From Hibiscus mutabilis (taxonomy: Eukaryota > Streptophyta > Magnoliopsida > Malvales > Malvaceae), in NCBI GenBank assembly GCA_019671005.1, contig CM033752.1, forward strand, positions 18,546,969-18,610,968: 64,000 nt of DNA, read 5' to 3'. Shown here piece by piece: positions 25,154-36,746 of the stretch (positions within the stretch are counted from its first letter, which is position 1; every line of letters starts with the position of its first letter). A program made the position numbers and the translations under genes. The notes beneath the pieces are model-generated. The model worked only from the letters and a program-made list of their open reading frames with translations, was not told the origin of the DNA and did no database searches.

Positions 25154-25590
25154 GATGGTCTATATGAGCTTTATAAAGAATATGTGCACAAGTATACAGT
25201 AGCTAATGTTGGTACAACAATGAAAAATGATGTGCAAGAAAGTGGTGTTAACATTGCTTCTACCACTAATAGAACATGCAATGGAAAAATTTTGAGTAGG
25301 AGACACAATTCACAATATTAAGTTTGAACTTGATATATATATAGGGGAAGGATTGTTCATTTGTAAGAAAAATTGTAGTGATTTTGATGCCTTACAGTGG
25401 TGGAAGGTTAATAACTTTAGGTTATAAATTTTATCAAAAATAACTTCTGAAATCTTGTTCATTGTTATTATCTCAATGGCTTCAGAATCTGCATTTAGTA
25501 CTGGTTGTAGAGTGATAGATCCATTTCATTCTTCTTTTGGAATTGATATGATGTAAATGTTACTTTGTGGATTAGATTGGTTTTGAAATT
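25154..25590 (+). pseudogene. hAT transposase fossil, C-terminal dimerisation region
   Basis: The plus strand translates piecewise to hAT C-terminal landmarks. These are DGLYELYKEYVHKY at the left, then 'KFELDIYI', 'DFDALQWWKVNNF' and the hallmark 'SMASESAFSTGCRVIDPFHS', ending near 'CGLDWF'. In the family the last part mediates dimerisation of the nuclear transposase. Several in-frame stops and frame changes show it is dead. The DDE core and zinc finger upstream are not recognisable, and terminal inverted repeats were not found. Confidence 0.75.
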
Positions 25591-25599
25591 TTTATGGCT

Positions 25600-26513
25600 T
25601 GGAAAAGAGCCAAAATAGTTTTTAAGTATTTGTTCTATTTATTTAATATTTAAAATATTATTAGTATGATCATCTAATTTTAATTTTTTTTTATGTAGAC
25701 TAAAGAAGAATTTAAGGAGATTTCATTACTTTGAAGTTGGAGTTTTAAAGAGTTTTTGAATACACGTGTTGTATTTTTATTATCCAAAGAAGTAACAAAA
25801 GTTGCTACAAATCACCTATATACACTTTGGCAGTGATCCTAAGAATTTCTCAAGCTGCACAAAGTAAGCTATTTACATTATCCATTCGTATACTTTTGTT
25901 CTGCAATCTAATACATGTAGAGGTTGGCTATGGCATTGTCTTTTTTTAAATAATGACTTTAGTTGAAGCTTCAATTGGTGGGATTCCATGAAAATGAAAG
26001 GATCTATGGGTTAGTTGGCCTGATCTGTAGCGTCTAAACATGATAGTTGCTCAAGCAAAGTATTTTTCCATAGAATCTTATCATGATTTCTTTTGGTATG
26101 AAAATCACAATAAAAAAGAGCATTTATTAATGGAACCAAATGATCATGGTTGATTTTTTTTATATCAATCATTTAACTATCTTAAATATTGATATTGATT
26201 ATGTAAGTATGGCTGTTAGCAACTTTCTGTTAGTTGTTTTACCAACATGTGGCTAAATGGTAGTTCTTTTTTTACCAAAACTTGTGTGGGTGGTAATATT
26301 TTAATGTTAACTACTAGAACTTAACATATTTTGATAAGTTATTTAGGATGTGAAAGGTTGGTGAATATTTTAGGATGGAAATGTTTGTGGATGTTTTTAA
26401 ATAGTACTTTTTGTTGTTGCTATGAATGTTATATAAGTTCTTGTTGAAATGTAAGTTTTATTTTGTTTAACTTTGTTTGTTTAATTGTTTAATCAACATT
26501 TCTAAACATATAA
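25600..26513. other. AT-rich intergenic DNA
   Basis: No gene, RNA or element border is visible between the hAT fossil and the copia LTR. Some of it may be the rest of the hAT element. Confidence 0.5.
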
Positions 26514-26518
26514 ACGAA

Positions 26519-27645
26519 TGTTAAATCAATATTTTGATTTAGATATAACGAGGACTCAATTGCAAATAAATAAATTTTTCTAAGTGTTTTGGTACTCAAA
26601 CCAACCATTTTGGTAAGTGAGTACCGATACAGCTATATGTGTACCAATACGGCTATATGCATACCGGTACATGTTTTCGTTATTAGAAACCAATTTTATT
26701 CAAATGGTTAACTGAGTATCGATACGACTATATGCGTACCGATACGACTTTTCAACACTGTAAACTAATGGCTAACTGAGTATTGGTACGGCCTTTGGCG
26801 TACCGTTATGGTACATAAATAATTTTAAACATTTTAAGTATTTTAAAGTCTTATCAAATTTTGGAGCGAACTTATTTTTGAAATTGAACTTACTGTTACG
26901 CTATTATGTGTACCGATACGCTAAGTTCACAAATATTTCAAAAGATTCCAGTGAGTAAATTGAGTACCGATACACAAGCTCGTGTACTGGTACCCCTTTA
27001 TTGCAACGACTATTGCTATTTTGAGCAGGTACTGATACAGAGATCCACATACCGGTACCAGTGTTGTCAGACTGCATTTATTTTGGAAAAATTTGTCCCC
27101 GACTCTATTCAGTTCCTCAACAACCCAAACAGTTAGAAATCAATGAAGGGGTATAAAAACAAGTCTCCAAAGAATCTTCAACAACAAGACAACTATTCTA
27201 AAGCATCCTAGCACATATCTAACGTTTTTGAGAGCTTTTATTGTAATATTTTGTACCCACTTGAGTGTTCTTCGTTGTAATTCTTTTTCATTCAAGTGTT
27301 GGGGTTTAGTGAACTTCAAATTGTGCAAACAATCTTCCTTTAGAGGAACTTCATAGTTTACTTATTTGTTTCCAATTTTAGGAATGAGATTACTAAGCTT
27401 TGGGGGTATAAGTCTAAGATTTGTAAAGTTATCTTATTTAGCCTAAAAAGAAAGACAAATTAGTGAATTTGTGGAAATTCTTAGTGTGGATAACTAAGGT
27501 AGTAGGTGTAGACCTTATTTAGAAGGTTGAACCACTCTAAATCACTTGTGCAAATTTTCTTTCCTTTTGCATTTACTTCCACCAAATTTTTTAATTGTCA
27601 ATTCACCTATCTTTGGGCCATCTTCATTGATTGATCAACTCAACA
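26519..27645 (+). repeat. 5' LTR of the copia element (1127 bp)
   Basis: It starts TGTTAAATC and ends GATCAACTCAACA directly before a PBS-like site. Its reverse complement aligns along its length with the solo LTRs at 28837 and 48683: 'CACTAATTTGTCTTT', 'ACTACCTTAG', and the terminus TTTTGATATAAC. The U3-like part (26600-27060) carries about ten GTACCGATACG-type words. The short frames at 26906-27136 and 27140-27328 are within the LTR and not genes. Confidence 0.8.
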
Positions 27646-27647
27646 AT

Positions 27648-27659
27648 TAGTATCAGTGA
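27648..27659 (+). other. Degenerate primer-binding site (initiator-Met tRNA type)
   Basis: TAGTATCAGTGA, two bases after the LTR, matches 9 of 12 bases of the usual copia site TGGTATCAGAGC. Copia elements prime minus-strand cDNA from the initiator methionine tRNA. Confidence 0.6.
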
Positions 27660-27757
27660 TACACTTATTGCAAGGCTTCACATCCTCTTGAGTAGATCCA
27701 AATGATGTTCAATCAATTTTCAAGTCATCCATAGCCTCTACTTCTGGCAATTTCTTC

Positions 27758-28836
27758 ATGAATGATTCTCAATATATTTCTAAGACTCCATACTTCAATG
27801 GAGTGAACTATCCTTAGTGGAAGAATATAATGAGATTGTTCATCCAATCCAATGACTACCTTCTTTGGGATGTAGTAATGAATGAGCCATCTATTCCAAT
27901 AAAGAGAGAATTAGACCGACTTAGCCCCAATGAAAGATAAGAATGGATCGATGATGATCAAAAGAAGCTACAATTTATTGCCAGAGCTATGCACATCTTG
28001 TTTTGTGCTCTTGGACCGGATAAGTATACCAAGATGTCTTCTTGCTCTAGTGCCAAAGAGATTTAAAACAAGCTAGAAGTTACTCAATAAGGTACAAACG
28101 AAGTGAAGGAGACCAAGATTGGGCTTCTCAATATAAGCTATGAGAACTTCAAGATGGAACTGGATGAAAATGTCACGGCGATGTTTGATCGATTCTCTAT
28201 CATTGTAAATGGGCTCAAGGGCTATGGAAAAATCATCCCAGAGGATAAGCTTGTTCGAATGCTCATCTTTTCTCTTCCCGAATCATGGGATTCAAAGAAC
28301 GTCGCCATCATTGAAGCCAATGATCTAAAGACCTTAAAGCTTGATGCTCTCATGGGGTCTCTTCTCACTCATGAGCTAATGAGACAAGACAAGAAAAGAC
28401 AAGAAAAGACCTTAAGTTTGATTTTCCCCAACTAAAGAAGAAGAGCTTCGGGAAGAAGAAGAAGCTCAAGGCTCATGTGGAAACTTGGAGCAATGAAGAC
28501 TCATCCGATGAAAAAGAGCAAGTGGTAGCCAACCTATGTCTCATGGCTCTTGAAGAGGATCTTAAGGTAACCACTAATTCATCTACATTTGATTTTTCAT
28601 TTGATGAGCTTCAAGAAGCATATGATGAATTGCAAGAGGTTTATGATAAACTAGTTTTAGAGTTCAAAGAATCAATTTTGAAAAATAAGAAAATTATTTC
28701 AAATTTGAAAAACCAAAACGATTCTGTCTAATACTAAGATGGACCTTGAAGGGAAGGTTAAGGATATGCAAGCAAAAGAAAATGATTTTGAAAAGAAAAA
28801 GCAAGACTTGCATAACTTGCTTTCAAAAGTCTATGA
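27758..28836 (+). pseudogene. Copia gag, first part
   Basis: It reads from ATG at 27758 ('MNDSQYISKTPYFNGVNY') through 'WKNIMRLFIQSNDYLLWDVV' and 'ARAMHILFCALG' to a clean 110-residue block at 28103-28435 (UBN2-type gag: 'KIGLLNISYENFKMELDE', 'MFDRFSIIVNGLKGYGK', 'LIFSLPESWDSKNVAI'). Acidic, coiled-coil-prone stretches follow to 28836 (DELQEAYDELQEVYDKL). Stops interrupt at four or more sites and there is a frame change near 28730. The frame is cut at 28836 by an antisense solo LTR of the same family and resumes at 47754. Gag would form the particle shell. Confidence 0.85.
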
Positions 28837-29497
28837 TGTTGGGAGGCTCGAACGATCAACCGAATTCCAAGATGGGGTGAATTGGATTTTTGCTTTGGTG
28901 GATGAATGGCTAAGAAATAAAAATTGGGAAACAAAGATTTATAGTGGTTCGACTACCCAACCGAGTCTATTTCCACTACTTTAGCTATCCACACTAAGGA
29001 TTTTCCACAAATCCACTATTTTGTCTTTCCTTTTTCCGAGATCAAGGAGATAATCCTCATAAACCTAGACTTATACACTAAAGTCTAAAAACACTCTCTT
29101 ACAAAGAGAATACAAATTAGCAAACAAATGAGAAACATCACAAGGCAAATATGTTTGCATAATTAAGCTCTCACCCAAAAAACCTAAACACTTGAGAAAA
29201 TGTGATAATTTGGCTCACTAGTGTTTTTCTACGATAAATATGACAATTTTAAGCTCTAGAACACTTTTCTATCATTGAATGTTGGCAAGTTGGTTCTTGT
29301 TATTCTATGGATGCTTGGAGAGGTCTTTTAAACCCTCTAATGGCTTTATGACCGTTATTAGCCGTTGGAGGTTGTTTAGAGCCGTTGAGGACTTTAATTC
29401 CACCAATAGTTACACTTCTGGAGTAGGGCATATCGAAACTTGAGGACTGGCATCAGTACATGCCTTAAGAAGAAATAGCCGTTGGAGAATTTAATAT
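28837..29497 (-). repeat. Copia solo LTR 1, left piece
   Basis: It opens TGTTGGGAGGCTCGAACGATC, nearly the same as the intact solo LTR at 48683, and proceeds in parallel until broken at 29497 by the Tat/Ogre-like element. It is antisense to the host copia. The five bases before it are TATGA and those after its right piece are AATAA, so its target duplication, if present, has decayed. Confidence 0.82.
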
Positions 29498-31410
29498 TGT
29501 AGCGATCTCTTTTCTTTTTTGCTAAAAAAACGAGGTTTCAATGTATTTGGAGGTCTTTCGGGTACTTTAAAAATCATCCGTAGGGTTTTAGAAAAACCAT
29601 ATTTTTTAAAAAAATGGAGTCGCCACCAGCCAATAAGGTAGGCCGGACACTGTAAAACCAGAGATTTGAAAACTGTTGGGTTCGGGAGTCGGTTACGGAT
29701 AGGAAATGATTAGCACCCCCACACCGCCCAAAGTTGGTACTTTAATAATTATTGCTTTATTAATATTAAATTTTCTGGATTAAAGTGACGATTAAATTAA
29801 AATTTGTTTATAAGTGTGAGTAGATTTTAAGGGGCCCGTTATTCGAGAGTAAACTGATAGACCACCATCACAATGTTTGATACTGGCCACGTTTACGCTC
29901 GAACAAAATGGCACCGCATTGACAATTAATGTATCCGTTATGCAATCTTAGAAAACATAAAAAATACATTCACATTGACTAGGTATTAAAAACATAAAAA
30001 ACATGAATATGACAACATTAAACAAAAATAATAAAATACATGAATAAAAATATAACCCATCATAATATAAAAAACAAAGTAGACATGAACAAAAAAACAT
30101 ACTTCCAAAAGTAAATTAATTAATCCTAACATGCTTGAACATATTAAAATTACAAAACCAAAATATATGCATGCCATGACATATAATGTGATACTAAATT
30201 AACAAAACAATACGCTAACACCAAAAAAAGACTAACACTTGATACTTAACAAACGACACCATTTATGTGCATAAATTAGAAATACCATGACAATATATGT
30301 AACAAAACATCACACTAACATATAACCTAAAAACATAAAACTCATACTAACACAAATAAGCATACCATGAAAATCAAACTAAGGCATAATATATAAAAAA
30401 ACATGGACAATCGAAATAAAAAGAACACATAAAAAAACATAAATAAATGGTATAACATGGCATGTATGAATATAACAAGCAAAAAAAAACATGCTAAAAA
30501 ACAAAATAAAAACAAATAAGCATAAATATTTAGAACACAAAAAATGGAGTGAAACATGATAAAAATAAAAGCAGAGAACAAAAATTAAATAAATCAAAAG
30601 ACACATTTAAGGGCTTAAATAAAAAACGGACAAAACTCATAGGGACTGGAATTGTAATAAAACCAAGGGGCAAGCTTCAAATGAAAATGTTGAAAACACA
30701 TAAGATTTAAGTGAGTAATTCGACCATTTAACAACTGATTTTGGTTAATTTAAGGGCTAAATTGAGAGATTTAAGAAAGAAATAGGGACCGGGGTTGTAA
30801 TTGGACCAAGGGGGAGACCCAAACTGAAAAAAGACAAAAGACGGAGGTCTTTATGAAGTAAATAAACCATTTTGAAAATTTTGAGACTCTATAAAAAACC
30901 CTAACCGGCCTAAATTCAATAATTTCCCCATTTTTCACCCTTTTGAATAAAGCCCCCATTTCTCTCTAAAAACTAGAAACAAACACCCAAAAAAAAACAA
31001 AAATCCTCTCGCAGTTGCCATGTCTAGACGGTCTCGGGCGAGGCTCGACCTCAACGGCCGCCTTGAGCCGTCATGGACCCCTACTTTCCAGCCACTAGAA
31101 ACCCTCCAAGAGAAACAAATATCACCCTCAAAAACCCTTTTCCAAACCAGGGACCTTGGTTTCAAAACCGAAGCAAACCTTCACCCTTTGAATAGCTCAC
31201 CACAAGTGGCTTATTGTCGGCGGTGAGATCTTTTTTCGGCGAGGGTAAGAACCACAAGTCCCTTTTTATTTTGTGACTTTACTATTTCAGATGCATGCAA
31301 AGAAGAGAATGAGAGAATGAAGATACCTTTTGAAAAAAAAATTTGAATCTGGAAATCTTTTTTGCTTTTTTATTTGATTCAAATCCCGTTACAAGATTTT
31401 TGTTGTTTTT

Positions 31411-31450
<40 letters not shown>

Positions 31451-32451
31451 ATTTGCATGCAAATAAGATAAAAACTACTCTCTGATTGCTTACTGCAATT
31501 TTTTTCATGCTTTTTCATCTTTTTTTGCAGGTAACCATGGCGGTGGTTGTACGGTGGCAGTACGACAGAGCGACTGCGTAGGTCGGCAGTTGACAGATGG
31601 AACTATTATCTCGACCATATCTACTTCAGCTCGTTGGATCAGATCTGATCCAACGACCATGATCCCTTAGAGACGAACGATCCAGATGTCCTTGGGAAAG
31701 TGTCGTGGCAGCCCGTGATGAAGTTGTGTGGCACATGGGATACGACCGATCTTGCGAGTGGAATGTGGACGATCTGCGCGTATTCTTCACTCGCGCCAGC
31801 TGGATAGGCTCGGGTTGATCATAGCCGTTGGATGATCCAACGGCTCTCCCTTGGCTGAGCAAAATAAAAGGGAATTAGGGTTAGATATCTTATATGTATT
31901 AGGGTTCTGTTAGTGTTTGGGTTTGGGTCGATAAGGCCATGTAAAATTTAATTATGGGTCTTGTAATTTCATAATTTGGGCTCTGTAATTAAGGACTGGA
32001 CACTTAATATATTTGGGTTATATATATAATATGTTTTCAATATTTATACAATATATAGCCCAATCATAATAATAATAATAATAATAATTAAACTTATAAT
32101 TTAATACATGCACATACATACAACATACAAATACATTAGAACGATCATACGTAATATATATACATACCTTATATAATACATGAAATATTAATAATAATTA
32201 ATAAATAATACATATGCGCACATACTCATATATATAACATACACATACACTCTATGACACATATAATAATTACCACTATGTACACATATATAATATACAT
32301 GCATTCACATATTAACCACACACGTATACATTACATATACAAATCACACGTCCTAATATAATATATACATGCAATAATAATAAATATTAATAATTACATA
32401 ATATTTGCAAATTAACACAAAATTTACCCTAGATAAAAATGAGTGATTACA
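29498..32451 (-). repeat. 3' LTR of the Tat/Ogre-like element (2954 bp)
   Basis: It aligns end to end with 44180-47382. It holds a long (TA)n run at about 31415-31448 that is only a few units long in the other LTR (near 46096). It has one copy of the segment that is duplicated in the 5' LTR. The frames at 29986-31862 are noncoding LTR frames, several repeated in the other LTR. Confidence 0.9.
31415..31448. repeat. (TA)n microsatellite in the 3' LTR
   Basis: It expanded after insertion: the homologous site in the 5' LTR (about 46096-46105) has only about five units. Confidence 0.9.
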
Positions 32452-32466
32452 GTTGCCCCTCTTTGC
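32452..32466 (-). other. Polypurine tract of the Tat/Ogre-like element
   Basis: On the minus strand the bases just before the 3' LTR read GCAAAGAGGGGCAAC, a purine run next to TGTAATCAC. Such a tract primes plus-strand cDNA and confirms the element's orientation. Confidence 0.8.
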
Positions 32467-32600
32467 TTGTTCTCGTGGAACGAGAACAAAGCAAAGATCA
32501 CAAGCAGTCATTTTTATCCGACTTCCCTATTTGCAGCTTTGGAATCACGTGTTCTTCTGGAACTCTCCGCTTTTCCTCGGCCGAATCTTTAGGCTTGCAT

Positions 32601-33084
32601 GTTCTTCCTATATAGAACTTCTTCACCTTCCGATCTTGGAGCTACAGGCTCTTCCTATATAGAACCTTTCGCTTTCTCATGAGGATCCTTCGGACTAAAA
32701 GTTCTTCCTATATAAAGCTTTTTACCTTGAAATCCTGGAGTTAGGGTTCTTCCTATATAGTACCTTTCACTCTAAAGCCTTGAGCTACGAGTCCCTCCTA
32801 TATAGAACTTTTCACTCCGAGACGGTAAATCTTGGAGTCTTTCCTATATAGAACTCTTCGCCTTCAACGCGGCAGGTTCTTCCTATATAAAACCTTCTGC
32901 GTCATAGATGGTTTCTTTCGACTGGGAGTACTTCCTATATAGAACTGCTAATCTTCAAACCCTGGAGCTGCAAGTCCTTCCCATATAGAACTTTTAGCTC
33001 CTAAAATCTCAGAGTTGCGGGTTCTTTCTATATAGAATCTTTCACTACGAGGGCTCGAAAATATAGGCCCTTCCTATATAGAAC
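32601..33084. repeat. 11-copy array, ~46-bp period, core GTTCTTCCTATATAGAAC
   Basis: Cores start at 32601, 32648, 32701, 32746, 32791, 32837, 32876, 32928, 32974, 33021 and 33067 (steps of 39-53, mostly 45-47). Each core is an interrupted inverted repeat (GTTCT…AGAAC) around CCTATAT; spacers vary but often contain CTTGGAGCT- or CTTTCACT-like words. It lies in the 3' untranslated region between integrase and PPT. Tandem arrays at this position are known in Tat elements and can seed satellites. Confidence 0.9.
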
Positions 33085-34229
33085 CTTTATCTTTAAATTA
33101 GGGATTCACGCCAAACTAGCTATCGATCTTTCTGGACTCACGCTACTAAGGCTACCGAAATCTTTCTTCAAATGAAATCCAACTCTTCGATACGAATGTT
33201 GGAGACCAAAAGTCATTGGTAATCTGTATGTACCTGTTTAAAATGGATAAAATGTTAGGATAAATGAGTTAGCATGCTCCTAATCCTAGGGATGCCTAAC
33301 TATATATGATGCATGAGAGTCAATATTCTGATATGACCGCTTCCGCAATCAGTCAATCTCGACTCTCCGCTTGTTTTCTCCTTATTTTCTTCTTCTGGTA
33401 ACGGTACCCCATCTCACTGTTGGGTTCAACCATTTCAGCCTTTCTTTTTTGTGAATTTCTGGTTTGAAGTTCTAAAGTGCCCTTTCGGGTTTTCGCTTTT
33501 ATAGATTTTTTAGGTGCCCTTACAATTTTTCACCTAAGAGACCTTTACTGTTGTCTTGAATATTTCCTCAGACAATTATGAATGGTGTATGACAATGGTT
33601 ATCCTATTATGATGCTCGGAGTCTTCCCCTCATCGTGCCTCGACATACATTATGTAGAAAGCATGAGATCAAAGTTAATTATGTCTTCTAATCACCTGCA
33701 TTCTCAGGGTTAGATCATAGTAATGCTCAGAAATCTTTTGTTTATCATAAGTCTATGTTAACCTGTTTGCATGATGCTTATGAAAACAATGAGAAGACAA
33801 GGAAAGAAGGCACAAAATGGGATCTTATTAACATTAAGGACTTGGAACAATTTTAGAAAAATCATGGAAAACATGAGGAAAAGTAGAAGCAGAACACGAC
33901 ATACAAAACCCCCAAATATCCACTGTATGAATGATGCATGATCCCTTCAACCGAAGTAGAATCTTTGTCTGAAGCTCCTTCTTCTGGTACCTGTGGGGAT
34001 AGTTCTACTTGCTGGAGGCCCAATCTTAAAATTTATCTGAGCTGCCCTTAACGGGCTTTCAACTTAGATCCTTCCTTTACTTCAAGACGCCCTTCTTCGG
34101 GATTTCGCCTCGAGCTCTTATTATTTTATGAAACGCCTTTTCAGGTTTTTGCCTCATTTCTTTCATCATTTCATCATTTCATTTTTCATTTTCATTCATT
34201 TTTTTCTTTCTTTTTTTTCAAACATAATA
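33085..34229 (-). other. 3' untranslated region of the Tat/Ogre-like element
   Basis: No coding signal remains beyond the integrase end. Three short motifs combining a CCCTTTCGGG-like hairpin with TTTTCGCC occur near 33478, 34087 and 34134. Confidence 0.6.
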
Positions 34230-35645
34230 CTTCTTAACTAAATCAGAATTCACGAGATTTTTCATTTCTTCTCCATCCATTTCGGTTAAAATCAATGCTC
34301 CTCTTGAAAATGCCTTCTTGACGACATATGGCCCTTCCCAGTTAGGCATCCACTTCCCTCGAGAATCTTTCTGAATTAGGAGGATATTCTTAAGCACCAG
34401 ATCTCCCTCTCAGAATTCTCTCGGGTGTACCTTTTTTTCATATGCCCGCATCATTCATTTTTGGTACATTTGACCATGGCAGATGGCCTTCGACCTCTTT
34501 TCTTCGATGAGATTCAACTGGTCGAGCCTGGTTTGCGCCCATTCTGATTCATCCAGTTTTGCTTCATTTAGAACCCAGAGTGACGAAATCTCAACCTCAA
34601 TGGGCAGTACCGTCTCTGTATTGTACACTAGAGAATAGGGTGTTGCCCCTGTTGATGTACGAACAGATGTCCGATAGGCAAACAGAGCAAATGGCAGCTT
34701 CTCATGCCAATCTTTGTAGGTGTCTGTTGCCTTCGCAATAATTTTCTTTATGTTCTTGTTTGCCGCTTCTACTGCCCCATTCATCTTAGGACGGTAGGTC
34801 GTGGAGTTATGATGCGTTATTTTGAACTGGTTGCACACCTCAGTCACCAATTTGTTATTCAGGTTGGAAGCATTGTTGGGGATGATCTTTCTCGGCAACC
34901 CATATCGGTAAATAATCTCCTTCTTCAAGAACTTACACACCATCGTCCTTGTGATATTGGCATAAGATGTTTCCTCCACCCATTTAGTGAAGTAATCAAT
35001 GGCAACCAAAATAAAATGGTGCCCGTTGGAAGCCGTCGGATGAATTTGTCCAATGACATCCATGCCCCATGCTGTGAACGGCCATAGTGAGTTCATGGTG
35101 TGTAAGGGTAAAGGAGGAGCATGGATCTTATCAGCGTATATTTGGCACTTATGACATCTCCTGGCATAATCGATGCAATCTCCCTCTATAGTCGACTAGA
35201 AATAGCTATATCTCATGATTTTTCAGGCTATTGACAAACCATTAGCATGTGTTCCACACAGACCATCGTGCACTTCTGCCAAAATTTCCTTCGCCTCCCA
35301 AGCGTCTACATATCTCAACAACGTCTGGTCATGGCTTCTTTTGTACAGAACCTCTCCGTCCAAAACATATCCTACTGCCATCCTTCTTAGCATTTTTTGG
35401 TCATTTTTGTTTGCCCCTTCGAGATACTTTTGAAACTTGATATATTGCAAGATATCGTAGTAACAAGGGTTGCCATCTACTTCTTCTTGCACATTATAGC
35501 AATGAGCTGGCTTCTCAAAAGTCTGCATCTCAATTGGCTGCATTTCCACTCTCGTATTTGCTTTAAACATGGAGGCCAGGGTTGCCAAGGCATCTGCCAT
35601 CTGGTTGTCTTCTCTAGAAAGGTAGGTGAAACTAATTTTTTTCAA
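34230..35645 (-). pseudogene. Tat integrase
   Basis: The zinc-binding and linker part (35645-35223) joins a 213-residue core (35096-34455). The C-terminal domain continues in degraded form to about 34230, including 'WEGPYVVKKAF', a GPY/F-type module. The core shows the first Asp in 'VAIDYFTKWVEE' and the Glu in 'MNGAVEAANKNIKK'. The second Asp is lost: the expected TDNAS motif reads 'IIPNNASNLN'. Integrase would insert the cDNA in the nucleus. A stop near 35200 and the missing Asp make this copy inactive. Confidence 0.88.
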
Positions 35646-35673
35646 ATTCTTTAATGAGCTTTTGGATCAATTT

Positions 35674-36096
35674 TTAGTATTTGACCAGCTTCGGATCCCT
35701 AGTTTCACATTCTCCTTGTAACTGATAAATCACTTGGTACGAATCTCTGAATACTCGAAGTTTTTTTATCTTTCTTTCGATGGCTGCATTCAGTCCCATG
35801 ACACAGGCTTTGTATTCAGCTATGTTGTTTGTGCAAAAGAATTCTAGCCTGCTGGTGAAGGGATAGTAGATGTCTTCTGGAGAAATTAGCACAGCCCTTA
35901 TTCCGTGACCAAGGGCATTGGAGGCTCCACCAAAGTAAAGCTTCCATGAGCCGTCATTCGAAACAACGCCTTCCTTAGTTGTAATGCACATCAAGTCCTC
36001 ATCCGAGAAATTGAAGTTCAGCGATTCATAATCATCTGAAGCACGACTAGCTAAGAAATCTACTATTGCACTTCCTTTCATAGTTTTCTGGCTCAC
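35674..36096 (-). pseudogene. Archaeal-type second RNase H (aRH) of Tat element
   Basis: This 140-residue frame lies after the ordinary gypsy RNase H and before integrase, the hallmark position in Tat elements. It shows 'DGSWKLYFGGASNALGHG', 'TNNIAEYKACVMGLNAA' and 'LRVFRDSYQVIYQLQGE'. The family motif is FDGAS, so the first catalytic Asp is Gly here; the Glu and later Asp appear kept. It would remove RNA during reverse transcription. Loss of the Asp implies inactivity. Confidence 0.85.
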
Positions 36097-36455
36097 ATAT
36101 ACAATGTAGAACTCGGATACAACATTTGCCAGCGGGCCATCCTCCCCGTTAATGTCGGTTCTTCCATTAGAAACTTCAAGGGGTCCAATTTGGATATCAA
36201 CCAGATGGTGTGATATAACATGTATTGCCTAAGCCTTCTGGTGGTCGAAACCAAAGCACAACATAGCTTCTGAATTGGTGGGTATCGTGCTTCGCAATCA
36301 GTGAACTTCTTGCTTAGGTAATAGATGGTTTTTTCCTTTTTCCCAAACTCATCATGTTGCCCTAACACGCAACCCATCGAGTTTTCAAAAAATGTCAGGT
36401 AAAGGATCAAAGGCCTGTTTGGTACTGGCGCAACTAAGATCGGAGCATTCGTCAA
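36093..36455 (-). pseudogene. Gypsy RNase H of Tat element
   Basis: A 120-residue frame starts 'TNAPILVAPVPNRPLILYL' and continues 'GCVLGQHDEFGKKEKTIYYLSKKFTDCEARY' and 'ALVSTTRRLRQYML', the classic gypsy RNase H that follows RT. The first catalytic region reads 'YLTFFENSMGCVLGQ', where relatives have an Asp before the Ser/Asn, so this position may be lost. It directly abuts the aRH frame, overlapping by a few bases. Confidence 0.85.
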
Positions 36456-36746
36456 GTACTTTTTAATCTTCTCCAGAGCTTATTGACATTCTTCGTCCCA
36501 GACCCCGGGTTATTCTTCCTAAGTAGTCTGAAGATAGGGTCGCACTTATCTGTTAGTTGAGAAATGAAACAGGAGATATAGTTTAACCTTCCCAAAAAAC
36601 CTCGAACTTTTTTTGAGTTTTAGGCGGTGGGAGGTCCTGGATAGCCTTTACATTTTCTGAATCGATCTCAATCCCTTTCATGCTCACTATAAAACTCAAG
36701 AGTTTTCCAGATGTGACCGCGATGGTGCATTTAGACAGGTTGAGCT

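Noticed and set aside
30342..30606. Hydrophobic frames resembling membrane proteins in the Tat LTR
   Set aside because: A/T-rich LTR sequence gives Phe/Leu/Ile runs; the same frames recur in the other LTR and drift freely.
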